In this document: positions 34,238 through 42,695 of the stretch, piece after piece
How the letters are laid out: each line of letters begins with the position of its first letter
How positions within the stretch are numbered: position 1 is the first letter of the stretch
Source: Glaciihabitans sp.
GTDB lineage: Bacteria; Actinomycetota; Actinomycetes; Actinomycetales; Microbacteriaceae
Direction: 5' to 3'
Length of the DNA stretch: 64,000 nucleotides
NCBI GenBank assembly: GCA_025463785.1
Contig: JAODBD010000009.1
Span: forward strand, 327,725-391,724
The notes under the pieces: generated by a model
What the model was told of the DNA's origin: nothing
Databases searched by the model: none
What the model saw: the letters and a program-made list of their open reading frames with translations, nothing else
Program-made: the position numbers and the translations under genes

Positions 34238-34612
34238 GTGGGAACCGAAACGGAGACGACGCCGAAGAGCCTGGTGCACATGTGCGCTCGCGAGGAGTGG
34301 GAGGCCGCGCGGGCGGTGGGGGAGTATCGCGCGCCCTCGCTGGCGGAGGTGGGGTTCATTCATCTGTCCGCGCCCTATCAGGCACACCTGCCGGCCAACC
34401 GGATTTTCGCGGGGCGCACGGATCTCGTGTTGCTGTGGCTGGACCCGGGACGTCTCGGCGCGCCGGTGAAATGGGAACCGGGGGTGCCGACCGATCCGGA
34501 GTCCATGACCTTCCCGCATCTGTACGGGCCGCTGCCGGTTGCCGCGGTGGTGGAAGTGACCGCCTACCTGCCTGGATCCGACGGTATTTTCGCCCCGCTC
34601 ACCGCTAACTGA
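34238..34612 (+). CDS. DUF952 protein
   Basis: This 124-residue protein has the DUF952 pattern: an N-terminal LVHMCAREEWEAAR segment, the FIHLSAPYQ motif with His, a middle DLVLLWLDPGRLGAPVKWE strand pair (LLWLDP, VKWE), and FPHLYGPLP near the end. DUF952 adopts an ADP-ribosyltransferase-like small fold of unknown activity. The GTG at 34238 is taken as start; a TTG 9 bases earlier lies too close to the preceding stop. It follows the ALDH-like gene by 15 bases and may be cotranscribed. Confidence 0.85.
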   Translation: MGTETETTPKSLVHMCAREEWEAARAVGEYRAPSLAEVGFIHLSAPYQAHLPANRIFAGRTDLVLLWLDPGRLGAPVKWEPGVPTDPESMTFPHLYGPLPVAAVVEVTAYLPGSDGIFAPLTAN

Positions 34613-34655
34613 GCTGCTCCGCCGGTATCCGGGCGCTCTGTCCTAATCTGGACGG

Positions 34656-35138
34656 GTGAACGTCGATGTGACAGCCCTGCCCGGTATCGGTGTACGGAAG
34701 GACTTCGAGGTGCGCTCGGGGCGCCGGATCGGGGTGGTGGCGCACAAGGACGGCGCCATCGACCTGATCGTCTCCCAGCGTGACGATCCGGATGCCTGCC
34801 TGGCGCAGGTGCCCCTGACCACCGACGAGGCCGGGGTGCTGGCCAATCTGCTGGGTGCACCGCAGCTGGTGGAGAAGCTGAAGGAGGATCACCGGGACCT
34901 ACCGGGGATCACCACCCGGCAGCTGCCCATCGGAGGTAGTTCGCCCTACCGCAGCCGCATGCTGGGCGAGACCGGGCTGCGCACGCGCACCAAGGCCTCC
35001 ATTGTCGCGGTCATGCGCGCCGGGCAGCTGCACCCCTCACCCGGGCCGGATTTTGTGCTCGACTCCGGCGATCTGCTGGTAGTGGTCGGAACTCCGCACG
35101 GGCTGGACGCGGCCGCGCGCATCCTGGCCGACGGCTGA
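34656..35138 (+). CDS. RCK/TrkA-C regulatory subunit of a CPA2 antiporter (KhtT-like)
   Basis: This 160-residue cytosolic protein has a C-terminal TrkA-C (RCK_C) domain at about residues 75-158 (TRTKASIVAVMRAGQLHPSPGPDFVLDSGDLLVVVGTP, in parts IVAVMRAGQL and LDSGDLLVVVGTP) after an N-terminal domain with GIGVRKDF. KhtT binds and gates the K+/H+ antiporter KhtU in Bacillus. The antiporter gene follows after 4 bases, so the pair probably forms the same complex and controls K+ efflux in response to pH or cyclic di-AMP; the ligand is inferred from the family. Confidence 0.88.
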   Translation: MNVDVTALPGIGVRKDFEVRSGRRIGVVAHKDGAIDLIVSQRDDPDACLAQVPLTTDEAGVLANLLGAPQLVEKLKEDHRDLPGITTRQLPIGGSSPYRSRMLGETGLRTRTKASIVAVMRAGQLHPSPGPDFVLDSGDLLVVVGTPHGLDAAARILADG

Positions 35139-35142
35139 CAGG

Positions 35143-36330
35143 GTGGATTCGACCGGCCTAGCCCTGATCGAGCTCGGCGCGATCTTGTTCGCGCTCGGCA
35201 TGATGGGCCGCTTCGCCGGCCGTTTCGGCATGTCCCCGATTCCGCTCTATCTGCTGGGTGGGCTCGCCTTCGGTGACGGAGGCATCTTCCAGATGAAGGC
35301 CGCCACCGAATTCGGCCATCTGGCCGGTGAGATCGGTGTGGTGCTGCTGCTGCTTCTGCTCGGATTGGAGTACACCCCAGCCGAATTGGTGACCGGCCTG
35401 CGCCGCGACTGGCCGGCCGGGATCCTCGATATCGCCGCCAATGCCACACCCGGGGTGCTCGTGGCGCTGTTTCTCGGCTGGGGTCCGGTCGGGGCGGTGA
35501 CCATGGGCGGCGTCACCTATATCTCTTCCTCCGGCATCGTGGCCAAGGTGCTCAATGATCTGGGCCGTCTCGGTAACCGCGAAACACCGGTCATCCTGTC
35601 CATTCTGGTGTTCGAGGATCTGGCCATGGCGGTCTATCTGCCGATCCTCACCATGATGCTGGCGGGGCTGAGTTTCGCGGGCGGGCTGAAATCGCTGGCC
35701 ATCGCGCTGGTGGCCATCACGGTGGTGCTGGTGGTGGCATTGCGCTACGGCCGCTTCGTGTCAAAGGTGGTGGACAGCAATGACAATGAGGTGTTCCTGC
35801 TCAAGCTGCTCGGCGCGGCGCTGCTGGTCGCCGGTGCGGCCTCGGCCCTGAATGTGTCGGCGGCGGTGGGTGCGTTCCTGCTGGGCATCGCCATCTCCGG
35901 GTCCACGGCGCAGGAGGCGGCGAAACTACTGGAACCGCTGCGAGATCTGTTCGCGGCCATATTCTTCGTGGCCTTCGGGCTCAATACCGATCCGCGCGCC
36001 ATTCCGCCGGTACTGGGCTGGGCGATTGTGCTGGCGGTGATCACGGCGCTGACCAAGATCGGCACCGGCTGGTGGGCGGCGCGGCGGCAGGGCATTCGCC
36101 GGATGGGCCGGGCTCGGGCGGGCGCCGCGCTGGTAGCGCGCGGCGAATTCTCCATCGTCATTGCCGGACTTGCCGTTTCGGTGGGCGGGGTGAGCCACCG
36201 GCTGGCCGCCCTGGCCACTGCCTACGTGCTATTGATGGCCGTATTGGGCCCGATCGCCGCCCGCGTGGTCGAGCCGGCCGTCCGGTTCTTCCAGCGCGAC
36301 CGGGGCGGTCTCGACCCGGTCGGGATGTAG
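35143..36330 (+). CDS. CPA2-family cation:proton antiporter (KhtU-like)
   Basis: This 395-residue membrane protein has about 12 helices and the CPA2 features: PLYLLGGLAFGDGGIF, FGHLAGEIGVVLLLLLLGLEY, TYISSSGIVAKVL (the discontinuous TM region), the FEDLAMAVYLP segment with the conserved Asp, and AAVGAFLLGIAISGS. No TrkA-N domain is attached; the regulatory subunit is the separate gene before it. Its 3' end overlaps the convergent rhomboid-like gene by 102 bases. K+ efflux and pH control is the likely role. Confidence 0.9.
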   Translation: MDSTGLALIELGAILFALGMMGRFAGRFGMSPIPLYLLGGLAFGDGGIFQMKAATEFGHLAGEIGVVLLLLLLGLEYTPAELVTGLRRDWPAGILDIAANATPGVLVALFLGWGPVGAVTMGGVTYISSSGIVAKVLNDLGRLGNRETPVILSILVFEDLAMAVYLPILTMMLAGLSFAGGLKSLAIALVAITVVLVVALRYGRFVSKVVDSNDNEVFLLKLLGAALLVAGAASALNVSAAVGAFLLGIAISGSTAQEAAKLLEPLRDLFAAIFFVAFGLNTDPRAIPPVLGWAIVLAVITALTKIGTGWWAARRQGIRRMGRARAGAALVARGEFSIVIAGLAVSVGGVSHRLAALATAYVLLMAVLGPIAARVVEPAVRFFQRDRGGLDPVGM

Positions 36331-37146
36331 TGCGGCAGAGCTCTTTCCGGAGGCCTTTTCCGCGGCGCGGCGGGCGGAGGATTGCCGCCAGGCCAGCAGG
36401 CGGCGGGACAGCAGCACCGCGATCCCACCGATGACGAAACCGATGATCAGCGCCGAGAAGTGCCCGTAGTCGGTGAATGTGCGGCCTTTCCACACGCCGT
36501 AGCCGTACCAGAGCACCAGCCCGGCCGCCCAGAGCAGGCGCGGGGTGCCGCGCAGGCGGAAGGCCAGTACGGCCAGCATGGTCGAAATCCCGTAGCTGGG
36601 GCCGACATCCGAGGCGACCGTCACGCGGAACGGGATCAGATCCTTCTGTACGGCATGCGAGATACCCACCACGGTGATCAGGGTGGCGCCGATATGTCCG
36701 ATGGCCACCACCAGAATCCAGCGCAGGGAACCCAGCCAGCGTTCGGCCAGGGCCATCAGCGTCAGCAGGATGATGATGTCGCCCCACGGGAAACCGCCGC
36801 CTTCGGTCCAGAACGCGGAGGCGAGCAGCACCTGGATCGGATCCCGCTGCATATTCTTGAGATTGGTGGAGGCGGACAGGATCAGTCGGCGGCCGACCAG
36901 ATCGCTGGCGCCGCGCAGCGTCCACCAGGTCACGAAGAGGGTGAAGGCGTAGGCGATGCAAGCCGGAGTCACCGCCAGCAATTGCTGATAGGCGGTGACG
37001 GCACGCCGCAGCCGCTGTGGGCGCGCCCACCACGCACTCAGGGCGCGCACTTCGTCGGTGAGGCCGACGGTGTCGAGCCAGGGTGGCTGATAGGTGCGCA
37101 GAGTCATGTAATGCGGTCCGTTCTCCCGTGCGCTGCTGGTCGTCAC
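36229..37146 (-). CDS. Rhomboid-like integral membrane protein
   Basis: This 305-residue protein has about six membrane helices and the actinobacterial rhomboid-like pattern: an N-terminal cytoplasmic segment (YQPPWLDT), then QRDPIQVLLASAFW after TM1 as the loop, a GPSYGIS segment in the position of the rhomboid GxS motif, and GHFSALIIGF in the last helix with a His. Both residues of a Ser-His protease dyad are therefore visible, but activity is not shown. The start may be 37107 (MTLRTYQ). The last 34 codons are antisense to the antiporter gene, and no earlier stop exists. Confidence 0.75.
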   Translation of the reverse strand: MTTSSARENGPHYMTLRTYQPPWLDTVGLTDEVRALSAWWARPQRLRRAVTAYQQLLAVTPACIAYAFTLFVTWWTLRGASDLVGRRLILSASTNLKNMQRDPIQVLLASAFWTEGGGFPWGDIIILLTLMALAERWLGSLRWILVVAIGHIGATLITVVGISHAVQKDLIPFRVTVASDVGPSYGISTMLAVLAFRLRGTPRLLWAAGLVLWYGYGVWKGRTFTDYGHFSALIIGFVIGGIAVLLSRRLLAWRQSSARRAAEKASGKSSAALHPDRVETAPVALEEPDGRLDHAGGDRAQYGHQ

Positions 37147-37258
37147 CGTCCGAACCGACGCCCGCAGAGGGTGTCGGTGCCATGGTATCCCGAGGTCAAG
37201 CGGGCTCGAGCCATCCGGCGGTGAGTCGAGAAGTTACGCGTAGTAATGCCCAGGGAAA

Positions 37259-37277
37259 GCTGCGGTTACACCGCAGC
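37259..37277 (+). promoter_or_regulatory. Leader hairpin before eutB
   Basis: GCTGCGG (37259-37265) and CCGCAGC (37271-37277) form a perfect 7-base stem with a 5-base loop. It ends 11 bases before the GGAGGA ribosome site of eutB (37289-37294). It could act as an attenuator. It does not show the six-base loop of ANTAR targets, and no B12-box was found. Confidence 0.35.
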
Positions 37278-37302
37278 AACATGGCTCCGGAGGATTGGGA
37301 CC

Positions 37303-38709
37303 ATGTACCACCAGCGAATCGGCGGCGCGACCTACAGTTTCGACGGGCTGGTCGAGTTACTGGCCAAGGCGACTCCGCGCCGCAGTGGCGACGAATTGGC
37401 CGGCTGCGCGGCCGAATCCGATGCGGAGCGGGCCGCGGCTCAGTGGGCGCTGGCGGAGGTGCCGCTGACCACCTTTCTCGAGTATCCGGTGGTGCCGTAC
37501 GAGACCGACGAGGTCACCCGGCTCATTCTCGATACGCACGATCGGGTTGCGTTCCAAGCGATTTCGCATCTCACCGTGGGCGGGCTGCGGGACTGGCTGC
37601 TCGGGGTCGCCGCCACGGCGGAGGCGGGCCACACCCTGGCTGCGGTATCGCGCGGGCTCACGCCGGAAATGGTGGCTGCGGTCAGCAAGCTCATGCGCAA
37701 TCAGGATCTGATCGCGGTCGCCAAGGCCGTCGAGGTACGCGCGGGGTTCCGCACCACGGTCGGACTGCCCGGCACCCTCGCTACGCGACTGCAGCCCAAT
37801 CACCCCACCGATGATCCGCGCGGTATTGCCGCAGCCGTGCTGGATGGCTTGCTGCTGGGTTGCGGTGATGCGGTCATCGGGATCAATCCGGCCACCGACT
37901 CGCCCAAGGCCACCGCCGATCTGCTGTACCTGCTCGACGAGGTGCGGCAGCGGTTCGATATTCCCACCCAGTCGTGTGTGCTCTCGCATGTCACCACCAC
38001 CATGGGGCTCATCGAGGCGGGCGCGCCCGTGGATCTCGTCTTCCAGTCCATCGCGGGCACCGAAGGCGCGAATTCCGGCTTCGGCGTGAATATTTCGCTG
38101 CTGCGCGAGGCCAATGAAGCTGGGCGGTCATTGCGGCGCGGCACCGTCGGCGACAATGTCATGTACCTGGAAACCGGTCAGGGCTCGGCACTTTCGGCGG
38201 GCGCGCATCTGGGCACCGGCGGCAAGCCCGTCGATCAGCAGACCCTGGAGACCCGCGCCTACGCCGTGGCCCGGGAGTTGGATCCGCTGCTGGTCAATAC
38301 CGTGGTCGGATTCATCGGGCCCGAATACCTCTACGACGGTAAGCAGATCATTCGCGCCGGACTCGAGGACCACTGCTGCGGCAAACTGCTCGGACTGCCC
38401 ATGGGTGTGGATGTCTGCTACACCAATCACGCCGAAGCCGACCAGGACGATATGGACAATCTGCTCACGCTGCTGGGTGCGGCCGGCTGCGCCTTCGTCA
38501 TTGCCGTTCCGGGCGCGGACGATGTCATGCTCGGCTACCAGAGCCTGGCCTACCACGACGCCCTCTACGCCCGAAAAGTATTGGGGCTGCGGCCCGCTCC
38601 CGAATTCGCCGCCTGGCTCGACCGCCTCGGCATGATGGGAACCGACGGCCGCGTCCTGCCGGTACCGCCGCTCTCCTCACCCCTGCGCGGACTGGCGAGC
38701 GCCTCGTGA
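37303..38709 (+). CDS. eutB: Ethanolamine ammonia-lyase large subunit
   Basis: This 468-residue protein is the catalytic TIM-barrel subunit of adenosylcobalamin-dependent ethanolamine ammonia-lyase, which makes acetaldehyde and ammonia from ethanolamine. Conserved EutB segments are seen throughout: LMRNQDLIAVAKA, LPGTLATRLQPNHPTDDP, INPATDSPKAT, QSIAGTEGANSGFGV, MYLETGQGSALSAGAH and GVDVCYTNHAEADQDDM. The ATG at 37303 has GGAGGA 8 bases upstream; longer frames include the leader hairpin. It is followed at once by eutC. No microcompartment, reactivase (eutA) or permease gene is near, as in other soil actinobacteria that use ethanolamine for nitrogen. Confidence 0.96.
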   Translation: MYHQRIGGATYSFDGLVELLAKATPRRSGDELAGCAAESDAERAAAQWALAEVPLTTFLEYPVVPYETDEVTRLILDTHDRVAFQAISHLTVGGLRDWLLGVAATAEAGHTLAAVSRGLTPEMVAAVSKLMRNQDLIAVAKAVEVRAGFRTTVGLPGTLATRLQPNHPTDDPRGIAAAVLDGLLLGCGDAVIGINPATDSPKATADLLYLLDEVRQRFDIPTQSCVLSHVTTTMGLIEAGAPVDLVFQSIAGTEGANSGFGVNISLLREANEAGRSLRRGTVGDNVMYLETGQGSALSAGAHLGTGGKPVDQQTLETRAYAVARELDPLLVNTVVGFIGPEYLYDGKQIIRAGLEDHCCGKLLGLPMGVDVCYTNHAEADQDDMDNLLTLLGAAGCAFVIAVPGADDVMLGYQSLAYHDALYARKVLGLRPAPEFAAWLDRLGMMGTDGRVLPVPPLSSPLRGLASAS

Positions 38710-39653
38710 ACGAATCCTTGCGTCCATCAGGCATCGAAGACAGTGCGGCCCGGGCCTTTTGGGCCGACCTCCGGCGCACCACCCAGGCGCGCATCGGACT
38801 GGGCCGCACCGGCGACGCGCTACCCACCGCCGACGTCCTGGAATTCCGCGCCGCCCATGCCGCCGCCCGCGACGCCGTACACAACCCACTGGATGTGAAT
38901 GCGCTTGCCGCCCAGGTGAATGCCCTCGGTCTAGGCGAGGCAGTCCACATACGCAGCCGCGCGTCCGACCGCTCCGAGTATCTGCGCCGCCCGGATCTGG
39001 GACGATTGCCGTCGGATACGGCGACCGCGTCGGATACGGCGACCGCGCCCGATACGGCGACCGCGCCCGATACGGCGACCGCGCCCGATACGGCGACCGC
39101 GCGAGATGTGGATACCGCGCCCCGCGAAGGGCTTTCGGCCCTGCGGTCCACTGGTGCGGATATCGGCATAGTCCTCGCCGACGGACTCTCCCCCCGCGCT
39201 CTCGCCGATCACGGCGTACCCATGCTCGCCGCCCTCGCCGAAATCCTCGGCGACCGCTACACCCTCGCCCCGCCGGTCATCGCCACCCAATCCCGCGTGG
39301 CTCTCGGCGACCACATCGGTCAAGCCCTCGGCGTAGGCACCCTCCTGGTCCTCATCGGCGAACGCCCGGGCCTCTCCGTCGCCGACAGCCTCGGCATCTA
39401 CCTCACCCACCTCCCATGCCCCGGCCGCGCCGACTCCGAACGCAACTGCATCTCGAACATTCACCCACCCGAAGGCCTCGGCTACACCCGCGCCGCCCAG
39501 GTCGCCGCCGGCCTCGTCGAAGGCGCTCGCCGCCTGGGCCGGTCAGGCGTCGACCTCAAGGACACCTCCGCCGAGACCTCCCTGAGCAGTAGCGCTGCCG
39601 TGATTCTGGAGGCGGCCGATCCCCTGGAGAACTCGGCGGTTCCCGGTCGGTAG
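38706..39653 (+). CDS. eutC: Ethanolamine ammonia-lyase small subunit with internal repeat array
   Basis: This 315-residue protein is the cobalamin-binding small subunit. Family segments are RARIGLGRTGD-like TQARIGLGRTGDALPT, HAAARDAV, then ADGLSPRALADHG, PPVIATQSRVALGDHIG, LVLIGERPGLS and RNCISNIHPPEGLGY. Between residues 104 and 133 is an array of DTATA-S/P repeats with no counterpart expected in other EutC proteins; it lies between the N-terminal helical part and the Rossmann-like domain, a plausible linker. ATG at 38706 overlaps the eutB stop, so both subunits are coupled. Confidence 0.95.
   Translation: MNESLRPSGIEDSAARAFWADLRRTTQARIGLGRTGDALPTADVLEFRAAHAAARDAVHNPLDVNALAAQVNALGLGEAVHIRSRASDRSEYLRRPDLGRLPSDTATASDTATAPDTATAPDTATAPDTATARDVDTAPREGLSALRSTGADIGIVLADGLSPRALADHGVPMLAALAEILGDRYTLAPPVIATQSRVALGDHIGQALGVGTLLVLIGERPGLSVADSLGIYLTHLPCPGRADSERNCISNIHPPEGLGYTRAAQVAAGLVEGARRLGRSGVDLKDTSAETSLSSSAAVILEAADPLENSAVPGR
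39015..39104 (+). repeat. Five 18-bp tandem repeats inside eutC
   Basis: Five copies of an 18-base unit beginning GATACGGCGACCGCG lie end to end. Copies 1 and 5 differ only in their last three bases. Each adds six residues (DTATA plus Ser, Pro or Arg), so copy-number change keeps the frame. A decayed sixth copy follows at 39105-39122. Confidence 0.9.
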
Positions 39654-39943
39654 CGATCACCTGGTCGGACTCGCCGGCCCAGGGCGCGGTGGCGGCCACT
39701 GTCGATATGGCCGATGTCGCTCGGAATACCTGATGGCGGCCCGACCTGCGGCATATCTGGCGGCGGGCCGACCTGCGGCGCAATGTGATCGCCGAAGTCG
39801 ATGTCGAGCAGTTGCCGCGCCGCGCGAGCTGGGGCCGCCGCGGCGACCTCCGGCGTGCCCGGCGCAACTATCGTGCACACTGCGCATACCGTGACGGCTG
39901 CGACCGAGGCACAGCCGGTGCCGCGCGCCGAGGGGAGGCTGCC
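39654..39943. other. Spacer after eutC with a short direct repeat
   Basis: No supportable gene was found in these 290 bases. A 12-base direct repeat CCGACCTGCGGC occurs twice about 30 bases apart (near 39738 and 39768), giving Pro-rich but unconvincing frames on the minus strand. The last 15 bases hold the ribosome site GGGGAGG of the ydcF-like gene. Confidence 0.45.
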
Positions 39944-41017
39944 GTGAGATCACCGATCGTGCTGCTGCTGCTATTGGTCGCCGCTGTACTGCTGGCGGTG
40001 CTCGGCGCGTTCCGGATCATCAAGGACCCGCGTCGCGTCTCGACCGGGTTCGTCCTGCTGGCGGCGATCGCATTGCTCGCGCTGTGGGCATTGCTGGCGG
40101 TGCACGACTGGGATCCCACGCTTGCCCTGGAAATCGCCCTGGCGCATGTCATTCTGCTGCCGCCGCTGTCGCTGCTGGCCGCGGGCGTCGGACTGGTCGC
40201 CAACGGTGTGGTGCTGACTCGGCGCGAGGGACTGCGCATCGCCACCGCCGTCGCGCCTATCGCCGGTATCGGACTGCTGGTATTGCCGTTGCTGGTATAT
40301 CGGATCATGGATCCGGGCCCTGGGACCTCGATCTGGCAGGAGGCGGTGGTCGTGGCGTTCCTGCTGCTCGGACTGCTTCTGCTGGTGCAGTTGCTGGCGT
40401 TCACCGGCTATGCGGTGCTGTACGCACGACTTCCGCGGCAACCCGGCGCCGATGCGGTGGTCGTACTGGGCTGTGGACTGGCCGGCGGGCGCGTCACTCC
40501 ACTGCTGGCCTCACGGCTGGACCGCGCGATCGAGGTGTACCGCGACGAGGTGGCGGCGGGTGCGGACCCGCTGCTGGTGACCTCGGGTGGACAGGGTCCC
40601 GGCGAGACGGTCGCCGAAGCGGATGCCATGGCTGATTACCTCGAGGCCGCCGGACTGCCCGCCGCACGGATCATCCGGGAGAATCGATCCCGCAATACCC
40701 GGGAGAACCTGCGCTTCACCGCGGCCCTGCTCCGCGAGCGCGGGTGTGCGCCGGAAGAATTGCGAATGGCGGTGGTAACCAGTGATTTTCACGTCATGCG
40801 CACCGCCGCGCTGACCCGTCGGCTCGACCTGGACGCTCAGGTGACGGGTGCCCGGACCGCACGCTACTTCGTACCCGCGGCCTTCCTGCGCGAGTTCATC
40901 GCCATGCTGGCCACGCATCGGCGGGCCAATCTGGTGGTCGCGGGCGTGCTCGTCGCGCTGATTGCCGCGGCGACCATCTATTCGTATCTGCCTGTCGGGC
41001 TTGTTGTTTCGGATTGA
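39944..41017 (+). CDS. YdcF-family (DUF218) membrane protein
   Basis: This 357-residue protein has about five N-terminal membrane helices, then a DUF218 domain (about residues 180-320). The domain shows VVVLGCGLAGGRVTPLLASRLDRA, VTSGGQGPGE, EADAMADYL, ENRSRNTRENL and VTSDFHVMR, the standard YdcF/SanA signatures, and one more helix follows near the C-terminus. The GTG at 39944 stands behind GGGGAGG; the frame continues upstream but without conservation. SanA/YdcF proteins affect envelope integrity and vancomycin sensitivity in enterobacteria; the biochemical activity is unknown. It converges with the Na+/H+ antiporter gene. Confidence 0.88.
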   Translation: MRSPIVLLLLLVAAVLLAVLGAFRIIKDPRRVSTGFVLLAAIALLALWALLAVHDWDPTLALEIALAHVILLPPLSLLAAGVGLVANGVVLTRREGLRIATAVAPIAGIGLLVLPLLVYRIMDPGPGTSIWQEAVVVAFLLLGLLLLVQLLAFTGYAVLYARLPRQPGADAVVVLGCGLAGGRVTPLLASRLDRAIEVYRDEVAAGADPLLVTSGGQGPGETVAEADAMADYLEAAGLPAARIIRENRSRNTRENLRFTAALLRERGCAPEELRMAVVTSDFHVMRTAALTRRLDLDAQVTGARTARYFVPAAFLREFIAMLATHRRANLVVAGVLVALIAAATIYSYLPVGLVVSD

Positions 41018-41026
41018 CGGCCCGAT

Positions 41027-42619
41027 CTACGGGCGACCGGCTTTCGTGCGCAGATCCAGGCGGCGCATTACCCGATCCACTACATCGGGTGCGATACCGG
41101 GTTCACGGCGAGCGGCCAGCGCCTCGGTGCGACCGGCTTCCAGCACCTCATCGCTGATGGCGCGTATCTGCTTGGTGAAGGCGACGGTGCGGTCGGTGGC
41201 GATACGTGAATTACTGTCCGCCGCTTCGGGATCGGCCTGTGCCAGGCGGCGTTCGAAGCCGTCCCGCAGTCGCTCGTAGATCTCCTCGGGCAGTCGCTCG
41301 GTGGTCGAAATCTCTTTGAGCCGAGCGAGTTCCGCCTGTAGGACCCGGGTCCACAACTGCCGTTCCATCTCACGTTCGCGCCCGGTGTCCGAGTGCACAC
41401 CCGTCGCGCGCACCACCGCCGGGAGCGTCGTGCCCTGCAACAGCAGCGTGAAAAGCACGACGGCGAAAGCGGTGAACAGGATTTCGGAGCGGCCGGGGAA
41501 CGGTGCACCGGTATCGGTGGTGAACGGGACGGCCAGCGCCAGCGCCACCGTGGCCACCCCGCGCATGCCCGCCCACCACGTCACAATGGTTTCCCGCCAG
41601 GTGTAGGGCTCGTCGGCATCGTGTGTGCGCCAACGGTTCCGGAACAGCGCGGTGGTGCACAGCAGCCAGATCAGCCGCAGTCCGACCACCACGCCGATCA
41701 CCGCCGCCGCACCGCCGATGAAGCGCGGCCAATCCGGGCCCGCATCCCGCAGCACCGTACTGAGTTCCAGGCCGATGAGCCCGAAAGCGAAACCGGTGAC
41801 CAGCATTTCGGTGATCTCCCAGAAGGAGTCGCCGACCAGCCGGTAGTCGCTGTCGCTGAAATCTGTTGCCGCATCGGTGAGATACAGCGAACACACCAGC
41901 ACGGCCAGCACCGCCGAACCGCCGCGTGCTTCCGCGAGAGCGTAGGCCGCGAACGGCAGCAGCAGACCGAGCGCCACCTGCCAGGGCGCCTCCCCGAGCC
42001 GCCGCATGAGTTTGCTGCCCAGCCAGCCGAGTAGCAGGCCGACCAGCACACCCACGACAGCGGAGATCACGAAATTCCCGGCTGCGTGCCAGGCCGAGAA
42101 TTTTCCGGTGACCACCGCCTGAATTGCCGCCGCATAGATGACGATGGCGGTCACGTCATTGAACAGGCCCTCACCCTCGAGGACCGCCACCAGGCGGCGG
42201 GGCAACCCGAGCTTGCCCGCCAGCGCCGAGACCGCGACCGGATCAGGTGGGGCGACCAGGGCGCCGAGGGCCAGGGCCGCACCGATCGGGACGGCGGGAT
42301 ACCAGGCCCGGAAGACCAAGGCCACGGCCACCGCGGTCACGCTGACCAGGACCACCGCGCGCAGGCTGATGGCGCCCCAATTTTCGGAGAAGGTCCGCCA
42401 GGAGGTGCGTCGGGCCGCGGCGTACAGCAGCGGCGGCAGCACCAGCGGCAGGATCAGCTCCGGCTCGATTCGGATGTCCGGTACCTGCGGAATCAGGGCC
42501 AGCACCAGGCCGAAGACCGTCATGAGCACTGCGGGCGCCTGGCCCAGTCGTCGGCCGAGCGGCTGCGCGATGATGGTCGCGAGCAGGACCACGAAAATCA
42601 ACTCGAATTGGTGGTGCAC
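41027..42619 (-). CDS. CPA1-family Na+/H+ antiporter
   Basis: This 530-residue antiporter has about 12 membrane helices and a C-terminal cytosolic helical tail of about 130 residues. CPA1 motifs are LVLPPLLYAAARRTSW, the ion-site APPDPVAVSAL, LEGEGLFNDVTAIVIY (with the Asn-Asp pair) and WWAGMRGVATVALALAVPF. It exchanges Na+ for H+ in salt and pH stress. It lies 76 bases downstream of an MHYT sensor gene on the same strand. GTG or ATG at 42619; MHHQFELIFV starts directly in the first helix. Confidence 0.93.
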   Translation of the reverse strand: MHHQFELIFVVLLATIIAQPLGRRLGQAPAVLMTVFGLVLALIPQVPDIRIEPELILPLVLPPLLYAAARRTSWRTFSENWGAISLRAVVLVSVTAVAVALVFRAWYPAVPIGAALALGALVAPPDPVAVSALAGKLGLPRRLVAVLEGEGLFNDVTAIVIYAAAIQAVVTGKFSAWHAAGNFVISAVVGVLVGLLLGWLGSKLMRRLGEAPWQVALGLLLPFAAYALAEARGGSAVLAVLVCSLYLTDAATDFSDSDYRLVGDSFWEITEMLVTGFAFGLIGLELSTVLRDAGPDWPRFIGGAAAVIGVVVGLRLIWLLCTTALFRNRWRTHDADEPYTWRETIVTWWAGMRGVATVALALAVPFTTDTGAPFPGRSEILFTAFAVVLFTLLLQGTTLPAVVRATGVHSDTGREREMERQLWTRVLQAELARLKEISTTERLPEEIYERLRDGFERRLAQADPEAADSNSRIATDRTVAFTKQIRAISDEVLEAGRTEALAARREPGIAPDVVDRVMRRLDLRTKAGRP

Positions 42620-42695
42620 GCCCGTCAGTTTGCTGCCGATACGCCGGAAAGTCGACCAACCGGTCCGTGTTCTCAGCAGTTACGCTGCGAGACTC

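Noticed and set aside
39482..39880. 132-codon frame on the minus strand after eutC
   Set aside because: Half of it is antisense to eutC and the rest is Pro/Arg-rich with a short repeat; no ribosome site or family pattern.
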